A stretch of DNA of 53,275 nucleotides from Nocardia vermiculata NBRC 100427 (lineage in GTDB: Bacteria > Actinomycetota > Actinomycetes > Mycobacteriales > Mycobacteriaceae), in contig NZ_BDCA01000042.1 in assembly GCF_001613265.1 (NCBI RefSeq), positions 1 to 53,275 of the forward strand. The letters are read 5' to 3'. Below the pieces are notes generated by a model, which did not search any database, was not told where the DNA came from, and saw nothing but the letters and a program-made list of their open reading frames with translations. This document shows, piece after piece, positions 42,237 to 48,183 of the stretch (position 1 is its first letter; each line of letters starts with the position of its first letter). The position numbers and the translations under genes were made by a program.

Positions 42237-43679
42237 TTACAGGGCGAGCATGGCGGCAGCGATCTCGTCGGCCGCAGCGTCCCGCACGGCGGTACCCATG
42301 TCGTCGAGGACCAGTAGTCGCGCGCCCGGGATATCGGCGGCGAGGGCACGGCCGTTGCCGACCGGGAAGAACGGGTCGGCAGCACCGTGCACGACAAGCG
42401 TGGGGAGACCGAGTTCGCTCAGCCGTTCCCGCCAGCGCGGGGCACAGTCGATCCGGGAGAACACCATTGCGAGCTGGTTCGCTTGATGCACGGCGGGATC
42501 GCGCGACGGGGTCCGGTCCCAGATCCGGGCCGCCGCCGCACCCGCCTCCCGCGGATCGTCGCCCATCAGCCGGGCGCCCTCGGTGGCGAACGCGACGACC
42601 GCGTCTCGATCGGTCCAGTCCGGCTGCGCGCGGGAGAACAGCGGGCCCATCACCGCGTGGTCGTGGTCGGGCAGGTCCGCATCGACCGGGCCCGGCGCCA
42701 CCGGGCGGGTGCCGATGAGCGTCAGCGCCGAGAACACGTCCGGGTGTTCCACCGCGGCGACCTGCGCGACCATCCCGCCGACGCCGATGCCGGCGAGGTG
42801 GGCGCTCCCGCCGCCGAGCACTTCGACCAGTGCGACTGCGTCGGCGACGAGGTCCCGTAGGTCGTACGCCGGGTTCTCGGGGTCGAGAGTCGTCGATGCA
42901 CCGGAGTCCCGCAGGTCGTAACGGACCACGCGCCGCCCGCCGGACGCCAGACGCTCGCACAACGAGTCGGGCCAGGACAGCATGGTGGTGCCGCCGACCA
43001 GCAGCACCAGCGGATCGTCCTCGCTGCCGAAGCTCTCGATGCCGAGAGCGACACCGTTCACCGACACCGAAGCCACGTCCGATCGGGCGTCTCCGCTCGG
43101 CGAAGCGTGCCCGGCCCCTCCCCGAACCGGGCCCGGGACGCGCCCGGTCACTGCCACGATCCGATCGAGCAGTGCCGCATCCTCGGGAACCGCCACAGCC
43201 GAACCCCAGAGGGCGGGGATCGGGGCGTTCGGAACGAAGTCGACGACATGGTCGAGGCATGCCTGCAATATCGGTTCCGGGAGCGCGAACGGGCAGTCGA
43301 CGGCTCGAGCCAGATCCCAGCCGTGGACAACCAATTCGGTGAGCGCGATCCGGCCCCAGGTCTCGTTCGGCAGTTCGATACCGGCATCGGTGGTGCCCTG
43401 CCAGGCGGTGGAGTCGGCCCAGGCCGCGGCGAGTTCCCACAGGCGGTCCGCCAAGGTCGTGCGCCAATTGTTGTCGGACAACATATCCGACGGTTCCGCG
43501 GTCGCCGGCACCGCAGCTTTGCGGGCCAGCGCGGTGGATCCGCGGGCCACTTCGTCGAGATGCAGCAGCAGATCGGCGACGGTGTAATCGGCACAAGGTG
43601 TCGAGTGGTCGAACTGTGCGGTGCCGATATTCGGCAGCAGGTCGATCACGGCCTCGGCGGCCGGTTTCAGGTCGATCAT
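42237..43679 (-). CDS. Fusion of TIGR03086 (DinB/mycothiol-transferase-like) and alpha/beta-hydrolase domains
   Basis: 480 residues. Residues 1-190 match the TIGR03086 family of DinB-fold proteins (metal-binding His40 in LLLHLDEV and His119 in VVHGWDLA). Residues 200-480 match RdmC/aclacinomycin-esterase-like hydrolases (LRDSGAS, HGAADPFFP). The hydrolase nucleophile elbow reads GIGVGG with Gly299 where Ser is expected, and the catalytic His position reads DDMGTAV with Thr463. Only the Asp remains, so the second domain probably binds rather than cuts. The first domain could use mycothiol. Confidence 0.82.
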   Translation of the reverse strand: MIDLKPAAEAVIDLLPNIGTAQFDHSTPCADYTVADLLLHLDEVARGSTALARKAAVPATAEPSDMLSDNNWRTTLADRLWELAAAWADSTAWQGTTDAGIELPNETWGRIALTELVVHGWDLARAVDCPFALPEPILQACLDHVVDFVPNAPIPALWGSAVAVPEDAALLDRIVAVTGRVPGPVRGGAGHASPSGDARSDVASVSVNGVALGIESFGSEDDPLVLLVGGTTMLSWPDSLCERLASGGRRVVRYDLRDSGASTTLDPENPAYDLRDLVADAVALVEVLGGGSAHLAGIGVGGMVAQVAAVEHPDVFSALTLIGTRPVAPGPVDADLPDHDHAVMGPLFSRAQPDWTDRDAVVAFATEGARLMGDDPREAGAAAARIWDRTPSRDPAVHQANQLAMVFSRIDCAPRWRERLSELGLPTLVVHGAADPFFPVGNGRALAADIPGARLLVLDDMGTAVRDAAADEIAAAMLAL

Positions 43680-43763
43680 GCTTCTCCTCGATCTCGTGAC
43701 ATCACTGTGCAGATGACGACGTGTCGAGGATCGGAAAGTAATCGAACCCGCTGCCGGTCCGGA

Positions 43764-43937
43764 TCAGTGCTTGCCGTTGCCGGCCGGTGCGTCCTGGTCA
43801 CCGAGGCGAGCTTGCAGCCGGTCCCGGACCTGTTCCGGGGTGTAGGCGCGGCGTTGCCGTTCGGATCGCACGATGACTACTCCGGTAGCCGCGACACCCG
43901 CGGCACCGGCCAAACCGAGTACCTTCCACCAGCGCAT
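43764..43937 (-). CDS. 57-residue membrane-anchored small protein
   Basis: Reads MRWWKVLGLAGAAGVAATGV at the N terminus, one membrane helix at about 6-23, then a basic cytosolic tail (RSERQRRAYTPEQVRDRLQAR). Similar single-helix proteins with the YTPEQVRDRL tail are common in Nocardia and mycobacteria, and none has a known role. It is divergent from the permuted NlpC-like gene, with only 17 bases between the start codons. Confidence 0.75.
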   Translation of the reverse strand: MRWWKVLGLAGAAGVAATGVVIVRSERQRRAYTPEQVRDRLQARLGDQDAPAGNGKH

Positions 43938-43954
43938 ACACCTAGGCTAGTCGT

Positions 43955-44602
43955 GTGCCCCGAGAATCGCCGTCGAGTATCGGCCTGGATGAAGCCGTGG
44001 ACCTCACCCGGACCGGTGACTTGTGGCTGTTCCGTGGGCATTCCGGCGCCGACCTCGCGATCCGGGGCCTGACCAACAGCCCGGTCAACCACGTCGGCAT
44101 GGCGGTGGTCGTCGACGATCTACCGGCCCTGATCTGGCATGCCGAACTGGGCCGGGCGCTACCCGACGTGTGGTCCGGCACCCACCATCGCGGTGCCCAG
44201 CTGCACGATCTGCGGGCCGCGGTCCTGCGCTGGACGGACGACTACGGGCAGCAAGCGTGGCTGCGCCAGCTGGATCGGCCGGTCACCCGCGAGATGGAGG
44301 ACGCCGCCCTGCGCACGGTGGCGCGACTGGACGGCATGCCCTTCCCATCGACAACCGCACTGGCGGGCAGATGGTTTCGCGGCCGCATCCCGCGGCCGAA
44401 GCGTTCGAAAACCCGTGAGGCAGGGCTGGAGAACGCCTACTGCGCGGAAATCGTCGCCATGACCTACCAGGCGATGGACCTCCTTCCGGAGAAACGCCCG
44501 AACTGGTACGACCCGGGCCGTTTCTGGAGTGGCGACAATCTGCATCTGAACGCGGGATATCACCTCGGCGGGGAAATCGCGGTAGACGTTCTCCCACGGT
44601 GA
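43955..44602 (+). CDS. Permuted papain-like (YiiX/NlpC-type) protein
   Basis: 215 residues from a GTG. The order of motifs is circularly permuted: TRTGDLWLFRGHSG and NHVGMAVVV (His46) come first, and the cysteine follows in NAYCAEIVAMTYQ (Cys163). This is typical of YiiX/YebB-like NlpC/P60 relatives that act as amidases or acyltransferases. No signal peptide is seen, so a cytosolic or lipid-facing role is more likely than cell-wall cleavage. The very short leader after a TAGGCT-like -10 region could give a leaderless message. Confidence 0.72.
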   Translation: MPRESPSSIGLDEAVDLTRTGDLWLFRGHSGADLAIRGLTNSPVNHVGMAVVVDDLPALIWHAELGRALPDVWSGTHHRGAQLHDLRAAVLRWTDDYGQQAWLRQLDRPVTREMEDAALRTVARLDGMPFPSTTALAGRWFRGRIPRPKRSKTREAGLENAYCAEIVAMTYQAMDLLPEKRPNWYDPGRFWSGDNLHLNAGYHLGGEIAVDVLPR

Positions 44603-44719
44603 CACGGCCATCGTGCAGTGACCGTGAAACACCACACCGATCACCCTGGCCGAAGAGCTGACGCGGCGCCGATCCCGTGATGGTTCACACGTCTGGACCA
44701 TGCGCCGGCAGTGCGCGAA

Positions 44720-44893
44720 TCAGCGGCGGAAGAGCGAGCGTAAACCTCGCCGCTCGGCTGGGGCCGCTGTCGTGCCCTGGCTGCAGGTGCAGCGGTCGAC
44801 CTTGGGCACCGAGGCCATCACGGCGTCGACGTGCCGGCCGCAGCCGCCCCATCCGGTCTTGCCGCACTTCGCGCAGGCGACGGGATAACACAT
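44720..44893 (-). CDS. 57-residue cysteine-rich, zinc-ribbon-like small protein
   Basis: Starts MCYPVACAKCGKTGWGGCGR and continues to RCTCSQ, with seven cysteines and one histidine in the first 38 residues; a Pro/Arg tail ends LRSLFRR. AGGAGG lies four bases before the ATG. Short proteins of this CYPV-C-x2-CGK type are widespread in actinobacteria and probably bind zinc or another metal. It lies downstream of the MBL-rhodanese gene on the same strand with a 121-base gap. Confidence 0.78.
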   Translation of the reverse strand: MCYPVACAKCGKTGWGGCGRHVDAVMASVPKVDRCTCSQGTTAAPAERRGLRSLFRR

Positions 44894-45014
44894 GGAATCC
44901 TCCTGGATGAGAGCCGCCGGCCCGGTCGGTCCGGCAGCGGGTCGAGTTGGTGGTCTCCCCCATGTCGGTCATGGGGGAGCCGCGCCCTGGACGGGCCGGA
45001 AACGCGGGCGCACG

Positions 45015-46394
45015 TCAGACGAGGGCGTGCGCCTGGACCCAGGCGTTGTAGCCGCCGAGCAGGTCGGTGACATTCGAGAAGCCCTGAGCGCGAAGCAATG
45101 ACGCGGCGACACTCGAACGCCAGCCGCCTGCGCAATGCACCACGATCGGTTTGCCGGTGGGGACCCGGTCCAGGCGAACGCGCAGCTGCGCCAACGGGAT
45201 CGCTACCGCGCCCGGGATGGCCCCGGATTCACGTTCACCGGGATTACGGATGTCGACGAGGGTGACCGCGTCGGCGTCGAGCAACCGGCCGAGCTCGTCC
45301 ACCGTTGTCCGGGATGCGGGCTGCACGAGGTCGGTCAGCTCGGCGGGAAATACTCCGTCGCGGTCGACGTTCAGATAGCCTGCCGCACCGTCGGATCCGA
45401 TGCGGGCCAGGCGCATTGCGGCCTCCTGCTCCTCGCCGGGATAGGCGATCAGCACGATCTTCTCGCCCACCTCGGCGACCATGCCACCGGTCTCGGCGAA
45501 ACGTCCGTCGAACCCGACGTTGACCGAACCGCGCAGATGCCCGGCGGCGAAGTCGTCGACGCTGCGCGCATCCAGGACCCGGGTACCGGCGGCAAGTTCG
45601 GCCGCGACCTGTTGCGGACGCAGCTCGGGAATCGTGTGATCCTGAGCCAGTAGCGGATGGACACGTTTGTTCATCGCGGCATCCACCGAGAAGTAGGCGG
45701 GGGCGGCAGGTTGCCCGTCGGTGACCAGGGCGACGAAATCGTCCTCGCTCATCGGCTGCACGGACGGGTTGGAGGCACGCTGTTCACCGATGGTCGAGGT
45801 CAGTTCCGTCGACAGATTCTTGCCGCAGGAGGAGCCCGCACCGTGTGCGGGCATGACGCGAACCGCATCGGGCAGGGCCAGCAGCTTCTCGTGCACGGTG
45901 CGATACATCGCACGGGCCAGATCACCGGCCGAGCCGTCCCCGAGATTGACCAGGTCGGGGCGGCCGACATCGCCGATGAACAGGGAATCACCGGTGAGCA
46001 CCGCGGCCGGAACAGCGCCGGCCCGTTCGCGCACCAGCACCGAAATCGATTCCCAGGTATGGCCGGGAGTGGCCAGGATCTCGAGTTCGACCTCGCCGAG
46101 GCTGATCGTCTCGCCCTCGCGCAACCGGCGGATCGGGTAGTCGGTCTCGGCGGCCGCACCGAATCCGATCCACGCGCCGGTGGCATCGACGAGTTCCAGG
46201 TGCCCGGAGACGAAGTCGGCGTGGAAGTGGGTGTTGATCACCCCTTCGATCCGCAGCCCGTATTTCCTTGCTTCCGAGAGATATTCGGTGATGTCACGCC
46301 GGGGATCGACGACGATCGCCCGGCCGGTGCCCTCGTCACCGATGAGGTAGGAAGCATGCGAGAGGCACTCGATGTAGTACTGCTCGAGAATCAT
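45015..46394 (-). CDS. Metallo-beta-lactamase/rhodanese protein (persulfide dioxygenase-like)
   Basis: 459 residues. An ETHE1/Blh-like MBL domain comes first (iron/zinc motif THFHAD at 55-60, PGHTWESI, GDSLFIGDVGRPDL), followed by two rhodanese domains. The first lacks the active cysteine (IAYPGEEQE). The second has it (VVHCAGGWRSS, Cys421). The enzyme would oxidise persulfide to sulfite and move sulfane sulfur. The ATG at 46394 has GGAGGG five bases upstream. It is divergent from a TauE/SafE exporter, with CsoR/CstR-like operators between, so the pair makes up a sulfide-detoxification module. Confidence 0.92.
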   Translation of the reverse strand: MILEQYYIECLSHASYLIGDEGTGRAIVVDPRRDITEYLSEARKYGLRIEGVINTHFHADFVSGHLELVDATGAWIGFGAAAETDYPIRRLREGETISLGEVELEILATPGHTWESISVLVRERAGAVPAAVLTGDSLFIGDVGRPDLVNLGDGSAGDLARAMYRTVHEKLLALPDAVRVMPAHGAGSSCGKNLSTELTSTIGEQRASNPSVQPMSEDDFVALVTDGQPAAPAYFSVDAAMNKRVHPLLAQDHTIPELRPQQVAAELAAGTRVLDARSVDDFAAGHLRGSVNVGFDGRFAETGGMVAEVGEKIVLIAYPGEEQEAAMRLARIGSDGAAGYLNVDRDGVFPAELTDLVQPASRTTVDELGRLLDADAVTLVDIRNPGERESGAIPGAVAIPLAQLRVRLDRVPTGKPIVVHCAGGWRSSVAASLLRAQGFSNVTDLLGGYNAWVQAHALV

Positions 46395-46444
46395 GAATCC
46401 CTCCGTCAACGTCGTTTCTGCCTCGGTACACCCCAGGGTGCCAT

Positions 46445-46460
46445 ATACCCCCTAGGGTAT
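46445..46460. promoter_or_regulatory. CsoR/CstR-like operator 1
   Basis: Palindrome ATACCC and GGGTAT around CCTA. It has the C-tract/G-tract and flanking AT pattern of CsoR/CstR/RcnR-family sites and lies 51 bases before the MBL-rhodanese start. The matching regulator gene is not in the window. Confidence 0.65.
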
Positions 46461-46466
46461 GTCAAG

Positions 46467-46480
46467 TACCCCCAGGGGTA
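46467..46480. promoter_or_regulatory. CsoR/CstR-like operator 2
   Basis: TACCCC and GGGGTA around CA, six bases from operator 1, on the side of the TauE gene. A further weak copy (ACACCCCAGGGTG) lies on the MBL side at about 46428-46440. Paired sites suit tetrameric regulators of this family. Confidence 0.65.
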
Positions 46481-46630
46481 TATGTACGATGAAGGCAGGA
46501 CGCTGTGGACTCGACCGAAGGCCCTGGTCGGCGCCTATACCCCACAGGCAGGCCGGCCCGCGGCCGGCGGTGTCGTGATCCACCCGACACCTCCCGCTCC
46601 GACGGCACACACTCCGAGGAAAGGACCGCA

Positions 46631-47404
46631 ATGACGGTGACGCTCGCGCTCGGGTTCGGCGCGGTGATCGGTGTGCTGCTCGGACTACTCGGCGGCGGCG
46701 GATCGATTCTCGCGGTTCCGGCGCTGGTGTTCGGGCTGGACCTGAGCATGGAGCAGGCCATTCCGATCTCGCTGATCGTCGTCGGCGCGGCCTCGGCCGT
46801 CGGTGCGGTACCGAAGATCCGAGCCGGGCGGATCCAGTGGCGCCTGGCCGGAATCTTCGCAGCGACGGGCATCCCGGCCACCTTCGCGGGCAGCGCGGTG
46901 GGACGCCTCCTGCCCGAGCGGGCGCTGCTGATCGGATTCGCGGCGGTGATGATCCTGGCCGGTGCACGTATGCTCACCGACCACGGCGACACCGGTACCG
47001 CGTGCGCGGTCCGGGGCACGGGAATCAACTGGCGCCGATGCGCTCCCCGATCGATCTCGGCCGGACTGGCGGTCGGTTTCCTGACCGGCCTGTTCGGTGT
47101 CGGCGGCGGATTCCTCATCATTCCCGCCCTGGTGCTCATGCTCGGCGTGGAAATGCCTGTGGCGGTGGGTACTTCACTGGTGATCATCGTCGCCAACTCC
47201 GCGTCCGGATTGGTCTCACATCTGAGCGGAACGACAGTGAATTGGGCGCTCACCGCCGCATTCGCGGGCACCGCAATCCTCGGCTCACTGATCGCCGGAC
47301 ACTTCGGCAACTGGCTCCACACCGACCGGCTGCAAAGCTGGTTCGCGTATCTGGTGTTCGCGGTGGCGGCCTATGTGCTCGTCGACGCCTTATTCCTGCG
47401 GTGA
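46631..47404 (+). CDS. TauE/SafE-family sulfite exporter
   Basis: 257 residues with about eight membrane helices. The two family repeats begin GAVIGVLLGLLGGGGSILAVPAL and AGLAVGFLTGLFGVGGGFLIIPALVL, both with the GxGGG motif. It would carry sulfite or another sulfur oxyanion out of the cell. The ATG at 46631 follows GAGGAAAGG. Together with the divergent MBL-rhodanese it forms a make-and-export pair for sulfite. Confidence 0.92.
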   Translation: MTVTLALGFGAVIGVLLGLLGGGGSILAVPALVFGLDLSMEQAIPISLIVVGAASAVGAVPKIRAGRIQWRLAGIFAATGIPATFAGSAVGRLLPERALLIGFAAVMILAGARMLTDHGDTGTACAVRGTGINWRRCAPRSISAGLAVGFLTGLFGVGGGFLIIPALVLMLGVEMPVAVGTSLVIIVANSASGLVSHLSGTTVNWALTAAFAGTAILGSLIAGHFGNWLHTDRLQSWFAYLVFAVAAYVLVDALFLR

Positions 47405-47414
47405 ACGATTCCTA

Positions 47415-48026
47415 CTACTCGGACGGCAGCACAAACCCCGACGCCAGCATGCGGAACGATGCGTCCAGGATGGCCGGCAGATCGGATTCCGGGGCTGCGG
47501 GATCCCACTGCGCCAACGCCGCACGTGTGACCGCGTGTGCGGCCGCGGCGAGCGCGCGGGGATAGAGGTCGTCGGCAGTGTGACCGGTCCGCCGGGCCAC
47601 TCCTTCACACATGAGAGCCTGGGAGCGCCGGGCGTCCGCGACCGAGCCCGGCACCAAGCGGGGGTTCTGGCGCATCAGTTGCTGATACTCGCGCCAGGTC
47701 GGACTCCGTTGCAGGCGCCGGATCCCCGCCGTGATCGCCTCGTAGATGGCGAGCAGGGGTGCTTCTTCGGCGGGACGGGCGGCGATGCGATCGGCCAGCG
47801 ATCCGCCGGCCTGTTCCTCGTACCAGTCCAGGATTGCGCCGTCCTTGGACTCGAAATAGTTGAAGAAGGTGCGCGGTGAGACGCCGGCGGCCGCGCAGAT
47901 GTCGTTGACGGTGACCGAGTCGGCGCCCCGCTCCGCGTACAGGCGCATGGCGGCACGATGCAGCGCTTCACGCGTCTGCTGCTTCTTGCGCTCCCGGAGG
48001 CCCGCACCTGTATTGACACTGCTCAT
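47415..48026 (-). CDS. TetR-family regulator (divergent from FUSC gene)
   Basis: 203 residues from the ATG at 48026. The HTH reads LRERKKQQTREALHRAAMRLYAERGADSVTVNDICAAAGVSPRTFFNYFESKDGAI. It converges on the TauE gene with a 10-base gap and is divergent from the FUSC gene 157 bases away. Palindromes in that space make it the probable repressor of the FUSC transporter. Confidence 0.9.
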   Translation of the reverse strand: MSSVNTGAGLRERKKQQTREALHRAAMRLYAERGADSVTVNDICAAAGVSPRTFFNYFESKDGAILDWYEEQAGGSLADRIAARPAEEAPLLAIYEAITAGIRRLQRSPTWREYQQLMRQNPRLVPGSVADARRSQALMCEGVARRTGHTADDLYPRALAAAAHAVTRAALAQWDPAAPESDLPAILDASFRMLASGFVLPSE

Positions 48027-48046
48027 CGCAATGATCCTAACCTTTT

Positions 48047-48058
48047 TGCAGTACTGCA
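48047..48058. promoter_or_regulatory. Palindrome TGCAGTACTGCA, TetR operator candidate
   Basis: Perfect 12-base palindrome 20 bases before the TetR start. A degenerate second copy (TTGCACGACTGCAGCAA) lies at about 48062-48078. Two related sites near the divergent starts fit TetR binding. Confidence 0.5.
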
Positions 48059-48081
48059 TAGTTGCACGACTGCAGCAAATA

Positions 48082-48098
48082 ACTTAGCCTTGCTAAGT
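48082..48098. promoter_or_regulatory. Palindrome ACTTAGC-CTT-GCTAAGT, operator of unknown regulator
   Basis: Perfect 7-base arms with a 3-base centre in an AT-rich stretch about 85 bases before the FUSC start. Its TTAGC/GCTAA core recalls iron-dependent DtxR/IdeR boxes, but the match is too short to name it. Confidence 0.4.
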
Positions 48099-48183
48099 AA
48101 TTTGGCGTGGGGGCACGGCAACGGCGGCGTGCACGACGGACCGGTTCATCGGTTCGCGATCATCGGGGAGTCAGGAGCGCAGC

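Noticed and set aside
48082..48098. IdeR/DtxR iron box
   Set aside because: The palindrome shares only the TTAG/CTAA core and is shorter than a standard 19-bp box. No iron genes are adjacent. I left it as an unnamed operator.
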